Assembly (NCBI RefSeq): GCF_963674925.1
Contig: NZ_OY771647.1
Location: 511,501-575,500 of the forward strand
Length of the DNA: 64,000 nt
DNA from: an uncultured Draconibacterium sp.
GTDB taxonomy: Bacteria > Bacteroidota > Bacteroidia > Bacteroidales > Prolixibacteraceae
Direction: 5' to 3'
The notes under the pieces were generated by a model, which did no database searches, was not told where the DNA came from, and was given only the letters and a program-made list of their open reading frames with translations. A program made the translations under genes and the position numbers. This document shows positions 1 through 8,121 of this stretch, piece by piece; within the stretch, counting starts at the first letter, position 1; each line of letters starts with the position of its first letter.

Positions 1-354
1 GATCAGAACAACTTTATTTACATTCGCGGACGATCGAAAAACATGCTGCTTGGCCCATCGGGGCAGAATATTTACCCCGAAGAAATTGAAGCAAAACTTT
101 GCAACCAAAGTTATATTGCCGAGTGTGTGGTTGTTGAGCGCGACCATAAACTGGTAGCACTGGTATACCCCGATTTTGAATCGATGAAAACGGACAACAT
201 TGACGAAAATGAGTTGCCGGCAATAATGGCCGAAAATCAAAAAAAGGCCAATGCCGAATTGCCGCGTTACGAGCATGTTAGCCGCATCGAGCTGGTTGAC
301 GAAGAGTTCGAAAAAACGCCAAAACGAAATATAAAACGCTACAAATACGTATAA
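1..354 (+). CDS. AMP-binding acyl-CoA synthetase, C-terminal end (partial)
   Basis: The frame is open from base 1 to the stop at 352-354, so the gene starts upstream of the window. The visible 117 residues match the C-terminal subdomain of the ANL adenylate-forming family: a GRSKNMLLGPSGQNIYPEEI stretch (the hinge motif that starts the mobile C-domain), then PRYEHVSRIEL and a KTPKRNIKRYKY end carrying the expected C-terminal lysines. Members activate fatty acids to acyl-AMP and then acyl-CoA. The ending resembles long-chain fatty acid CoA ligases of Bacteroidota. The internal ATG at 43 is not the start, because the hinge motif begins before it. Substrate cannot be told from this fragment. Confidence 0.85.
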   Translation, partial: DQNNFIYIRGRSKNMLLGPSGQNIYPEEIEAKLCNQSYIAECVVVERDHKLVALVYPDFESMKTDNIDENELPAIMAENQKKANAELPRYEHVSRIELVDEEFEKTPKRNIKRYKYV

Positions 355-386
355 AAAAACTCCGGGAAAATTCCCGGAGTTTTTTA
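353..386. terminator. bidirectional intrinsic terminator
   Basis: A perfect 9-bp stem (360-368 with 371-379, loop AA) has an A-run on its left and a T-run on its right. It can therefore end the acyl-CoA synthetase transcript on the plus strand and the convergent MscS gene on the minus strand. Confidence 0.85.
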
Positions 387-404
387 TTAATATATCGTCT
401 GAAT

Positions 405-1229
405 TTATTTCTCCAGTTTGTCTAAATGCACATCCATTTGAGGGAAAGGAATAGTAATTCCGGCCTCATCGAGTGCAACTTTTCCGGCTTCGTACACATC
501 AAAATATACTACCCAGTAATCGGCAGGCAATGTATAGGGGCGAACGGCCAGATTTACCGAACTGTCGCCCAGGCCTTTTACGCCAACAAAAGGTGCCGGA
601 TCTTTCAGCACTTTCGGATGACTTTCAATTATTTTCAGTAGCACATCTTTGGCCTGTTTTATATTCGATCCGTAAGAAATACCAAAATCCATATCCACCC
701 TTATCAAACCTTCAGTGGTATAGTTTACAATATCGTTGCCCGATACCGAGGCGTTTGGCAGGATAACGGTTTTGTTTTCGGGCGTTAAAAGTATAGTAAC
801 AAAAATGTGTATCTCTTTTACTGTTCCAAGGTGACCCTGCGAAACAATCAAGTCGCCCACTTTAAAGGGTTTAAAAGCCAGTATCATTACTCCTGCTGCA
901 AAATTCGCCAGAGTTCCCTGCATGGCCATGCCAACGGCAAGTCCGGCAGCACCAAGCACCGCAATAAACGACGTGGTTTCGATCCCTACCATTTTGGCAA
1001 CACTGATCAAAAGCATCACCTTTAGAAGAATGTTTATCATACTTCCAAGAAAACCGCTTACCGAAACATTAACGTTACGTTTCTCCATAATTTTTGTAGT
1101 TCTCCTGGTAATAGTTTTTATAATCCAAAAACCCAGTATCAGAACTACAATGGCTGCAATTACCTTTAAACCGTAGGTAATTATTAAATCATAGGCCTTT
1201 TCAAGATAATCTGTTACTTGCTCATTCAT
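405..1229 (-). CDS. small-conductance mechanosensitive channel, MscS family
   Basis: The 274-residue protein has the size and order of E. coli MscS. A hydrophobic N-terminal segment (about residues 18-40) and a second (about 65-85) precede the pore helix, seen as an alanine/glycine-rich AVLGAAGLAVGMAMQGTLAN stretch near residues 90-110. The beta domain follows with FKVGDLI and then ENKTVILPNASVSGNDIVNY, typical of the family. It should open under membrane tension during osmotic downshock and release solutes. It converges on the preceding gene, shares its terminator, and is transcribed away from the next gene. Confidence 0.93.
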   Translation of the reverse strand: MNEQVTDYLEKAYDLIITYGLKVIAAIVVLILGFWIIKTITRRTTKIMEKRNVNVSVSGFLGSMINILLKVMLLISVAKMVGIETTSFIAVLGAAGLAVGMAMQGTLANFAAGVMILAFKPFKVGDLIVSQGHLGTVKEIHIFVTILLTPENKTVILPNASVSGNDIVNYTTEGLIRVDMDFGISYGSNIKQAKDVLLKIIESHPKVLKDPAPFVGVKGLGDSSVNLAVRPYTLPADYWVVYFDVYEAGKVALDEAGITIPFPQMDVHLDKLEK

Positions 1230-1330
1230 AGTACATAAATTTTAAATATTCTTCAAGTTAAATAAAAAATAGTCCAGAATCAATAGGTCGCAGAACAAAT
1301 GTTCACTTATAAATTAACCGGAAATATTGC

Positions 1331-1338
1331 TACATTTG
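1331..1338 (+). promoter_or_regulatory. candidate -7 promoter element (TACATTTG)
   Basis: An exact match to the Bacteroidota -7 consensus TAnnTTTG lies 22 bases upstream of the DUF5009 ATG. No clear TTTG -33 box is seen at the usual distance, so this rests on one box and its position. Confidence 0.4.
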
Positions 1339-1359
1339 TTTTAACTAACTACTACCTTA

Positions 1360-2484
1360 ATGAACTTAAAGTCAAGCAAACTCGTTTCTGAGGATCGGCT
1401 ATTGTCGTTGGATTTTTTTCGCGGAATTACGATGTTTCTGTTAATAGCGGAAGGTACACATCTTTGGTCGGTATTAGTTCAGCCACCAATTGAAGGAACC
1501 ATTTTCGAAAGTTTCTTTGTTCAGTTTCATCACCATCCCTGGAACGGATTACATTTTTGGGACCTCATTCAGCCATTCTTCATGTTTATTGTTGGTGTGG
1601 CAATGCCTTTTTCGTATGCAAAACGCAAAAAGCGAGGCGACTCAGAAGCTACAATCACCCGGCATATCATACAACGTTGTATTATTCTTTTGGCATTTGG
1701 TGTTGGATTGCACTGCGTCTACAACCGGGAATTGGTTTGGGAGCTTTGGAACGTTTTATCGCAACTTTCAGTAACCATTTTAATCGCTTACTTTTTAATG
1801 CGCTACAAGTGGTCAACTCAGATCATTGCTTCTATTGGGTTATTGCTATTAACAGAACTACTTTACCGTACATTTCCGCTTGATGGCTATAATCAGCCTT
1901 TTGTAAAAGACCATAATTTTGGTAGTTGGGTTGATATGCTATTAATGGGAAAAATTAACAACGGCGGTGGCTGGGTAGCCATCAACTGCCTTCCTACAGC
2001 AGCCCACACCATCTGGGGCGTTGTGGCCGGACAATTACTACGATCCGGAAAAAGCCAGTCTGAAAAAGTAAAGCGATTAGCACTGGGTGGATTGATCATT
2101 CTAATTACGGGATATTTACTCGACTGGACTTCGGTAACACCAATAATAAAACGTATTTCCACCTCGTCGTTTGTTTTGGCAACGGGTGGCTGGGCACTGC
2201 TGGTACTGGCTTTTAGCTACTGGCTCATCGACATAAAAAAAATCAACCGCTGGATTTTTCCTTTTGTGGTAGTTGGCACTAACTCCATTTTTATCTATCT
2301 TTTTTCGAATACAGTTGGAGGCCAGTGGCTAAACCAATTTGTAGCCATTTTTACCCAAGGTTTTTTGGACTGGTTTAATACTCCCGGGTTTTTAATAAAC
2401 CTCATTACTGCTTTAAGTGTTCTCGTCCTGGAATGGCTGCTTTGCTATTACCTGTTTATTAAACGAATATATTTTAGAATTTAA
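1360..2484 (+). CDS. DUF5009 / HGSNAT-like membrane acyltransferase
   Basis: The 374-residue integral membrane protein opens with RLLSLDFFRGITMFLLIAEG, the RxxxxDxxRG signature of COG4299 proteins related to heparan-alpha-glucosaminide N-acetyltransferase. About ten hydrophobic segments are visible, with the LHFWDLIQPFFMFIVGVAMP region near residue 65 also typical. Human HGSNAT moves acetyl groups across a membrane onto glucosamine. Bacteroidota homologues usually sit near polysaccharide or peptidoglycan amino-sugar genes, but the acceptor here is unknown. The next gene on the same strand, 135 bases away, is a sugar isomerase-like protein, so a shared carbohydrate role is possible. Confidence 0.85.
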   Translation: MNLKSSKLVSEDRLLSLDFFRGITMFLLIAEGTHLWSVLVQPPIEGTIFESFFVQFHHHPWNGLHFWDLIQPFFMFIVGVAMPFSYAKRKKRGDSEATITRHIIQRCIILLAFGVGLHCVYNRELVWELWNVLSQLSVTILIAYFLMRYKWSTQIIASIGLLLLTELLYRTFPLDGYNQPFVKDHNFGSWVDMLLMGKINNGGGWVAINCLPTAAHTIWGVVAGQLLRSGKSQSEKVKRLALGGLIILITGYLLDWTSVTPIIKRISTSSFVLATGGWALLVLAFSYWLIDIKKINRWIFPFVVVGTNSIFIYLFSNTVGGQWLNQFVAIFTQGFLDWFNTPGFLINLITALSVLVLEWLLCYYLFIKRIYFRI

Positions 2485-2619
2485 AACTTACTTGATATCA
2501 ACTAAATTTATAAAATGATGAAACGAACATGAATTATAATTCTTCAAATTCACTAACAAAAAGAATTAAAATTCATCGAGAGTTACATCGAATACAAACG
2601 AAATAAACATTTTAATGAG

Positions 2620-3528
2620 ATGAAAACAAATCGTAGGAACTTTTTAAGAACTACTGCTGCTGCTACGGCAGGGACAATGCTTGTTTCTCCGGCGTTTGCA
2701 ATGAACAGTCCAAAATCACGTTACCAGATTTCACTAGCCGAATGGTCGTTTCACAAGGCTTTGTTTGCCAACGAAATGACAAACCTGGAATTTCCGAAAA
2801 TTACCCGTGAACTGGGAATCGAAGGAGTGGAGTATGTTAACCAATTTTTTAAAGACAAGGCAAAGGATGAAAAATACCTGGGCGAATTAAAGAAAATTGC
2901 AAAGAACGAAGGTGTTACCAACGTATTGATTATGTGCGATGGCGAAGGCATGGTTGGCCATCCGGAAAAAGCCGAGCGTGTAAAAACCGTTGAAAATCAT
3001 AAAAAATGGGTTGATGCCGCTGCATTTTTAGGCTGCCATTCAATTCGTGTAAATGCCGGAAGTAGGGGTACTTACGAAGAGCAGCAAAAACTGGCCGCCG
3101 ATGGATTACACATGCTTTGCGAATATGGCGACACCCAGAAAATTAACATTATTGTTGAAAACCATGGCGGATTATCGAGCAATGGTGAATGGCTTTCGGG
3201 AGTAATGAAAATGGTTGACCACAAACGTGTGGGCACTTTGCCCGATTTTGGAAACTTTATGATTAACCGCGACACCGGCGAAGAATACGACCGCTACAAA
3301 GGGGTTGAACTTTTGATGCCATATGCTAAAGGTGTAAGTGCAAAAACCAATGTATTTAACGCTGCAGGCGACGAAGCCAACATGGATTATTACCGACTGA
3401 TGAAAATTGTTGATGATGCCGGTTACAAAGGTTTTGTGGGTATTGAATTTGAAGGTTCTGAGCTGGGGGAACGCGAAGGTGTTATAGCCACAAAAGCACT
3501 TCTTGAAAAAGTATTTAAAACACTATAA
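2620..3528 (+). CDS. Tat-exported sugar phosphate isomerase/epimerase-like TIM barrel
   Basis: The N-terminus MKTNRRNFLRTTAAATAGTM carries the twin-arginine motif RRNFL and a weakly hydrophobic core ending near VSPAFA, so the folded protein is probably exported by Tat. The remaining ~275 residues fit the xylose isomerase-like TIM barrel family (hydroxypyruvate isomerase / IolE-like). Candidate metal ligands include the glutamates of IIVENHGG (about residue 175) and GFVGIEFEGSE near the C-terminus, plus the Asp of LPDFGNF. Enzymes of this fold interconvert keto and aldo sugars or polyols with a divalent metal. Bacteroidota encode many exported members of unknown substrate, and no specific reaction is assigned. 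Confidence 0.85.
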   Translation: MKTNRRNFLRTTAAATAGTMLVSPAFAMNSPKSRYQISLAEWSFHKALFANEMTNLEFPKITRELGIEGVEYVNQFFKDKAKDEKYLGELKKIAKNEGVTNVLIMCDGEGMVGHPEKAERVKTVENHKKWVDAAAFLGCHSIRVNAGSRGTYEEQQKLAADGLHMLCEYGDTQKINIIVENHGGLSSNGEWLSGVMKMVDHKRVGTLPDFGNFMINRDTGEEYDRYKGVELLMPYAKGVSAKTNVFNAAGDEANMDYYRLMKIVDDAGYKGFVGIEFEGSELGEREGVIATKALLEKVFKTL

Positions 3529-3625
3529 CAGTTTTATAATTGACTCGACTATTGCTATTTACCATTAATTTTTGTTAATCCTGCTTTATTTCGAAACAAT
3601 AAAGTTGTGTGCGCGTAAATCTAAA

Positions 3626-3684
3626 CAACTTTGTATACCCGAAAAGACTTAAAGGGGTTGATTGAAAAACTTAATACAAAGTTG
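3626..3684. repeat. 11-bp inverted repeat enclosing 37 bases
   Basis: CAACTTTGTAT at 3626-3636 is matched by ATACAAAGTTG at 3674-3684. Together they could form a long stem in the gap between the convergent TIM-barrel and outer-membrane barrel genes. The rest of 3529-3781 holds only the terminator at 3719-3744. Confidence 0.5.
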
Positions 3685-3718
3685 AAAAGGTAATTAGTTG
3701 TTTGTCTTTCAAAAAAAT

Positions 3719-3744
3719 GGAAGCGATGAATATTCATCGCTTCC
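3719..3744 (-). terminator. intrinsic terminator of the outer-membrane barrel gene
   Basis: A perfect 12-bp stem with a 2-base loop is followed, on the minus strand, by a T-run (the plus-strand A-run at 3711-3717). It lies 38 bases past the stop of the minus-strand gene. Confidence 0.8.
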
Positions 3745-3781
3745 CTTGTTTATAATCACATCATTTCGTTATAAAACAATC

Positions 3782-4690
3782 CTAATGTTTGTTTCGGTAG
3801 AATGGGAAATTCGGATCAATCCTTCCGTCGCCGCCACTTCCACCATCGCCAATTTCGAATAAGTATACCAATCCTACACTAATTTGTGTTGTTAACGACA
3901 AGCGACGGTTGTACTTTAGCAGATCAACACCATCTTCGCGGGCGTAAGTAAAATTAGGCACCCCGTCGATAATTCCCGAGTTTAAAACCGTGCATGTTCC
4001 ATCTACTTCAAAAAGTAAACGATCGCTAATGGCATAATCAAAACCAATTCCTCCACCAACGTGAAATGCCGGCCATTTTTTCTGCTCCGAGCTGGATGTT
4101 CCCCGCGCATAAAGCACATCAGCACCTTCGTTAAAAGCATAGTCTATTAAGTTCCAATCAACATTCGGGAAATATTCTTCAGGAGAAAAATCTTTGTACT
4201 TTAATTCTGTGCCCACAAACGCAACAACCCCGGTAAGTTTTACAAATGGAGTCCAGGTTTTATCAGGCATAAAAAAGTATTTGTAATTAACGGCCAGGTT
4301 AAATAAGCGCGTGTTGTATTCCAGTGGCGAAACAATAAATTCATCCTGGTAATACTGAAAATAAGGCGTAAGAAAATAGTTAAAATACGGAGGATCGTCA
4401 TTAAAACCTCGAAGATGTGTATAATCCAGTTCAATACCAAAGTAGGTCTTCCCGGTAACCTGAAACAGAATTTCACCTTCCAGTCCTGCGGATAATTGCG
4501 GAGTAAATTTATCGCTGCTGGTAGCTGGCGAAGCGAGCAAAGCATCGGGATGTGGGACGTCGGAAGTTCCAAATTCGGAAACAAGCATTCCGGAATTGGC
4601 GGCTACTCTGATTCCAATTAGCTGAGCATTAACAGTAAACGCTCCAACTATAAGCAACATAAAAACAAATAGAAATTTTCTTACATCCAT
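3782..4690 (-). CDS. outer-membrane beta-barrel protein (porin-like)
   Basis: The 302-residue protein begins with a Sec signal peptide (MDVRKFLFVFMLLIVGAFTVNA, cleavage probably before QLIG). The mature part alternates polar and aromatic residues in short strands such as GEILFQVTGKTYFGIELDY and FHVGGGIGFDYAISDRLLFE, and ends in strand-forming sequence (SLTTQISVGLVYLF) before a short glycine/aspartate-rich tail. This is the look of the OmpA-like / PorT-like 8-10 strand barrel families of Bacteroidota. No ligand or transport function can be read. It is a single gene with its own terminator. Confidence 0.75.
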   Translation of the reverse strand: MDVRKFLFVFMLLIVGAFTVNAQLIGIRVAANSGMLVSEFGTSDVPHPDALLASPATSSDKFTPQLSAGLEGEILFQVTGKTYFGIELDYTHLRGFNDDPPYFNYFLTPYFQYYQDEFIVSPLEYNTRLFNLAVNYKYFFMPDKTWTPFVKLTGVVAFVGTELKYKDFSPEEYFPNVDWNLIDYAFNEGADVLYARGTSSSEQKKWPAFHVGGGIGFDYAISDRLLFEVDGTCTVLNSGIIDGVPNFTYAREDGVDLLKYNRRLSLTTQISVGLVYLFEIGDGGSGGDGRIDPNFPFYRNKH

Positions 4691-4755
4691 CTCTTTGACT
4701 TACAGCCATTAATTTAAGCCGTTTTTGTCAAAAAAGGAAACAATGTAAAATAAAT

Positions 4756-6015
4756 CTATCGTCTTTCTTTTACCTGCGATGCATCAACCAACTTGTAAAG
4801 TTTATCTGCCCGGCGGATTACTTCATCAATAGGCACAGAGATTCGTTGCCCCTTTACCCCTTCTTCAACCGGTTTTAAATCGAAACGAATTTCGGAAACC
4901 GAGTTTTGATAAACACCTGTTGTCGGGCCGGTTACAACTATCTCATCCCCTACTTTCAGGTTGTTGGTTTCCAATTTGAATTCGGCTACTCCAATTTTTT
5001 TGAAATAGTTGGTACATTTCCCGATATACAATTTGCGTTTGCTGGCCCTTGAACCGTAGTTTTTACTCCACTCACCCAATCGCTGACCAAGGTAATAACC
5101 ATCCCAAAATCCGCGGTTGAACACGGTTTCCAAACGGCTGTTCCAGTCTTCGACTTTCTCTTCGGTAAACGACTCATCGAAATAAGCATCAACAGCTTCG
5201 CGGTAACATTGGGCAACGGTTTTTACGTATTCGGCTGAACGGGCACGCCCTTCAATTTTAAGTACCGAAACTCCTGCATCAAGTATTTTATTTAAAAAAT
5301 GAATGGTTTTCAGATCTTTGGGCGACATGATGTATTCGTTGTCGATCTCCAGCTCGGCACCGGTTTCCTTATCGGTAACCGTGTAAGCCCGGCGACAGGT
5401 TTGCAGGCACGCCCCACGGTTTGCCGACGAGTTCATTTCGTGTAAACTGAGGTAACATTTACCACTGGTAGCCATACATAAAGCACCGTGCACAAACATT
5501 TCAATTTTCATCAGTTCGCCGTTTGGCCCGGTAATATTTTGCTTTTTAATCTGGTCGCTGATTTCCCACACACGGCCCAAATTCATTTCGCGGGCCAGTA
5601 CCACTACATCGGCAAAGTTTGAGTAGAATTTTACGGCTTCGATGTTGGTAATATTTACCTGTGTTGAAATATGAACTTCGAGGTTAACCGAACGCGCGTA
5701 TTGAATAACCGAAACATCGGCTGCGATAACTGCCGATACCCCGGCTTCTTTGGCGGCATCGATAACTTCGTGCATTTTATCCAGTTCGCCGTCGAAAATT
5801 TCCACGTTCATGGTAAGGTAAGTTTTTACCTTATTTTCGGTGGCAATTCGTACGATTTTACGCAGGTCGTCGAGATTAAAATTATTGGACGAGCGCGAAC
5901 GCATGTTGAGGTTTTCAACACCAAAATACACCGATCCGGCTCCTCCCTGAATGGCTGCCATTAACGATTCGTACGAACCGACAGGCGCCATTATTTCCAC
6001 ATCTCTTCTTTCCAT
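4756..6015 (-). CDS. U32 family protein, TrhP-like (tRNA hydroxylation)
   Basis: The 419-residue protein starts MERRDVEIMAPVGSYESL, the PVG/PAG opening of U32 proteins. It has the family signature near residues 175-195: EMFVHGALCMATSGKCYLS followed by CLQTCRRAY, giving four conserved cysteines that in studied members hold an Fe-S cluster. Length and single-domain layout match YegQ/TrhP, the prephenate-dependent tRNA U34 hydroxylation enzyme, better than the longer RlhA. Older annotation as a collagenase-like peptidase is historical. The C-terminal ~80 residues form a small beta domain (KVGDEIVVTGPTTGVYQ). Whether it acts on tRNA here is inferred from family membership. Confidence 0.88.
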   Translation of the reverse strand: MERRDVEIMAPVGSYESLMAAIQGGAGSVYFGVENLNMRSRSSNNFNLDDLRKIVRIATENKVKTYLTMNVEIFDGELDKMHEVIDAAKEAGVSAVIAADVSVIQYARSVNLEVHISTQVNITNIEAVKFYSNFADVVVLAREMNLGRVWEISDQIKKQNITGPNGELMKIEMFVHGALCMATSGKCYLSLHEMNSSANRGACLQTCRRAYTVTDKETGAELEIDNEYIMSPKDLKTIHFLNKILDAGVSVLKIEGRARSAEYVKTVAQCYREAVDAYFDESFTEEKVEDWNSRLETVFNRGFWDGYYLGQRLGEWSKNYGSRASKRKLYIGKCTNYFKKIGVAEFKLETNNLKVGDEIVVTGPTTGVYQNSVSEIRFDLKPVEEGVKGQRISVPIDEVIRRADKLYKLVDASQVKERR

Positions 6016-6204
6016 TGCTTTACCGTGAAGTTTTAAAAATTGCGGTGCAAAGTTAAGAGTTTTTGGGAATTACAGTGATGCCCTCATTTTGATTGAGCGT
6101 ATAACGGATCACATTGAATTTCCGGTGGAGAAGTATAAAGAATAACTCACCCCAGAAATTTCAAAAATAAATTAGGCAACCAACCACAAGGGAAAAGCTT
6201 TGTC

Positions 6205-6602
6205 CTATCGGACGGATTTTACTTTTTGTCTTGAGACAATAAGTAAACAAAAAACTCAAGGCTGCGCCCGCTTCCCTCGGAAAAGCTACGCAGCGCCGGC
6301 TATAATTACTGAAACTCGTCGTACCTCCTCAAACAGCAGTAATTTTTAACGCCGTCACCACTTGTTTTCCGGCTCACCAGCCGAGGCCACGCTCCGATGT
6401 AGCGACCTTACATCAGTGGACGGCCTCTTTGGGTCGTTGCCCGGAGTTGAAATAAAACCTTAATGAGAGCGGGAAGCTCCGAGGAATCGAGGAGATCACC
6501 CGTCCGAATTTGGGTTTTATGAAAACGCAGGGGAAGGAGCAAAAGAAGCCTTGATTTTTGTGCATACTATTTGGATTAAGCCAAATAGTATGGCCGTCGG
6601 CA
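6205..6602. mobile_element. hairpin-ended non-coding element with inverted termini (about 400 bp)
   Basis: The left end (hairpin 6220-6245, then a tract ending TCAAGGCT at 6263) matches the reverse complement of the right end (6547-6590, hairpin 6565-6590) at about 33 of 44 positions. The hairpin is kept at both ends although its stem bases differ in a compensating way: TTGTC/GACAA on the left, TTTGG/CCAAA on the right. Bases outside the hairpins (TCGGACGG at 6208-6215 and the complement of CCGTCGG at 6594-6600) also resemble each other. The interior holds GCTGCG/CGCAGC (6261-6294) and a G+C-rich core. It fills most of the 6016-6714 gap and has no convincing ORF. Structured termini suggest a non-autonomous element or a structured RNA. 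Confidence 0.6.
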
Positions 6603-6643
6603 GACAAAGGATATTAGTTAATTTAGGAATTAGTACCGCCCTG

Positions 6644-6689
6644 CCCCTCGTTTGCAACGAGGGGATTTCATTCAGTCGATTGTATCGAC
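6644..6689. repeat. REP-like double hairpin, left flank of RAYT
   Basis: Two perfect hairpins occur in tandem: a 9-bp stem with 3-base loop (6644-6664, CCCCTCGTT/AACGAGGGG) and a 6-bp stem with 3-base loop (6675-6689, GTCGAT/ATCGAC), 10 bases apart. The arrangement is repeated in inverted orientation after the transposase gene. This is the configuration expected of REP sequences around a RAYT gene. Confidence 0.75.
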
Positions 6690-6714
6690 ATTTATCTTTA
6701 CCCTTAAAACAAAA

Positions 6715-7266
6715 ATGCCCGCAGACAATTATTTCATCTCCGACCAAAACGCAAGCTACTTTTTAACATTTACTGTTGTCAACTGGCTTGATGTGTTTAC
6801 AAGAAAAGAATATAAAATTGTAGTTGTTGATTCGCTCAATTACTGCATAAAGAACAAAGGCCTAACTGTTTTTATCTGGTGTTTAATGTCGAATCATTTA
6901 CATCTGGTATGTCGTGCCAAGGAAAGAAATAGTATTAGTGCAATAGTTCGTGATTTTAAAAAATTTACCTCTAAAGCTATTGTAAAAATGATTCAGGAGA
7001 TACCGGAAAGCAGGAGAGATTGGTTGCTTTATCATTTTGAATCTGCCGGGAAGTTTGACAACCGGATTCAGCACTTTAAATTTTGGCAGGAGACAAATCA
7101 TGCAGTGCTGCTTGACACTTCAGAAAAGATTGATCAGCGCATAAACTATACACATGAGAATCCGGTTAAGGCCTTGATTGTCGCTCAGCCGCATGAATAT
7201 TTGTTCAGTTCTGCCATTGATTATTCAGGGACGAAAGGCTTGGTCGATGTTGAAATTGATGTTTAG
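6715..7266 (+). CDS. REP-associated tyrosine transposase (RAYT, Y1_Tnp/IS200-like)
   Basis: Starting at the ATG at 6715 gives 183 residues, the normal RAYT size; upstream in-frame codons lie within the REP hairpins. The HUH motif is seen as MSNHLHLV (about residues 65-72) and the nucleophile tyrosine region as RINYTHENPVKAL (about 140-152), with FKFWQETNHAV between them as in Bacteroidota RAYTs. These Y1 single-strand DNA transposases cut and join at REP hairpins and are thought to move REP/REPIN sequences. Both catalytic motifs look intact. It is flanked by inverted double hairpins. Confidence 0.9.
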   Translation: MPADNYFISDQNASYFLTFTVVNWLDVFTRKEYKIVVVDSLNYCIKNKGLTVFIWCLMSNHLHLVCRAKERNSISAIVRDFKKFTSKAIVKMIQEIPESRRDWLLYHFESAGKFDNRIQHFKFWQETNHAVLLDTSEKIDQRINYTHENPVKALIVAQPHEYLFSSAIDYSGTKGLVDVEIDV

Positions 7267-7272
7267 AATGAT

Positions 7273-7318
7273 GTCGTTGCAAACGACAAGAAGCTTACCC
7301 CTCGTTGCAAACAAGGGG
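7273..7318. repeat. REP-like double hairpin, right flank of RAYT
   Basis: A 6-bp stem with GCA loop (7273-7287) and, 10 bases on, a 9-bp stem with one mismatch and GCA loop (7298-7318) lie just after the stop of the transposase. Read from the opposite strand, the left flank shows the same order, the same 10-base spacer and nearly the same second hairpin followed by CAGGG. The two copies form an inverted pair around the gene. Confidence 0.75.
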
Positions 7319-7392
7319 CAGGGGAAGGCCAAAAAACAGCGATGCCCTCACTCCAACTCAGAGCAAGGGCACCACACCTCTATTCTTATTGC

Positions 7393-8115
7393 TTAAACAA
7401 ACTTTTCGCGTTTCTGTAAATTAAAGAGACCGTACAAGACGAACACGAGTGTGGCGATTCCCATAAAAATCCGGTTCTTACGAATTATGCCTACCCAGAT
7501 TACTTCGTTCAGGTTATTTGGTATTTCAAAAGGATTCAGAAAAACATCCCACTGCGTACCCTGCATAAGGTCTTCGCGCAAAATAAGCAGCGCTACACCA
7601 ATTAACACCATGGTTACCGCCGTTCCGTTTCCATTTTTAACAATGGTGGAGAACATAAATGCCATCGATCCTAAAAATATAATCGGATACATTAACTGAT
7701 ACGACATTTCCAGCAGGTTAATTTTGTACAGCAGCACCGAAGCCAGGGCCGAAAACAGAAAGATAATAACAAATACAAGTGTATAGATCATTATCAATCG
7801 CACCAGCCAAACTTTATAGCGGTAGTTCGGAATTCCGAATAGTATTTCAAGCATCCGCGAATCATCGTCGTTTTGAATACCAAAAACCGACGGATAGAAG
7901 ATGAGCAAAATGCCCGGAAATATTAGTAAGCTATACACCACATCTTCCGACATGGAGCCACCGTTATATACCGTTTGTATGGCAAAAAACAAAAAGAATG
8001 CAAGTGCTGCTATTAAAAACCATATAAACCGGTTGGCAAAAATGATCCTTAAATTATACCGTATCATTTTAATTAAAATGTACAGCCTGTTTTTTATATC
8101 GAATTGTCTTTCCAT
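7393..8115 (-). CDS. ABC-2 type permease
   Basis: The 240-residue membrane protein shows about six hydrophobic helices (for example FIWFLIAALAFFLFFAIQTVY near residue 30 and GTAVTMVLIGVALLIL near 165). An EILFGIPNYRYKVWLVRLIM loop matches the conserved cytoplasmic segment after TM2 of ABC-2 permeases. Its ATG lies 6 bases after the stop of the RND-ABC fusion gene, so the two are translated together and the fused ATPase is its likely partner. It is the last gene of the export operon. The substrate is unknown. Confidence 0.8.
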   Translation of the reverse strand: MERQFDIKNRLYILIKMIRYNLRIIFANRFIWFLIAALAFFLFFAIQTVYNGGSMSEDVVYSLLIFPGILLIFYPSVFGIQNDDDSRMLEILFGIPNYRYKVWLVRLIMIYTLVFVIIFLFSALASVLLYKINLLEMSYQLMYPIIFLGSMAFMFSTIVKNGNGTAVTMVLIGVALLILREDLMQGTQWDVFLNPFEIPNNLNEVIWVGIIRKNRIFMGIATLVFVLYGLFNLQKREKFV

Positions 8116-8121
8116 AATTCC

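Larger units (their letters stand above)
6072..7351. mobile_element. candidate mobile island bounded by imperfect direct repeats
   Basis: A 16-base sequence ACAGTGATGCCCTCAT at 6072-6087 recurs as ACAGCGATGCCCTCAC at 7336-7351 in the same orientation with two mismatches. Between them lie the hairpin-ended element at 6205-6602, the RAYT gene and its two REP-like flanks. The repeats may be remnants of a duplicated target or ends of a larger unit. Only their position and match support this. Confidence 0.4.

Noticed and set aside
4756..6015. Collagenase-like peptidase activity for the U32 protein
   Set aside because: The cysteine signature and length fit the tRNA hydroxylation branch; the peptidase label comes from older annotation.
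6413..6747. Overlapping frames within the hairpin-ended element
   Set aside because: They run through the hairpins and end in the REP flank; the structure explains the sequence better than coding does.
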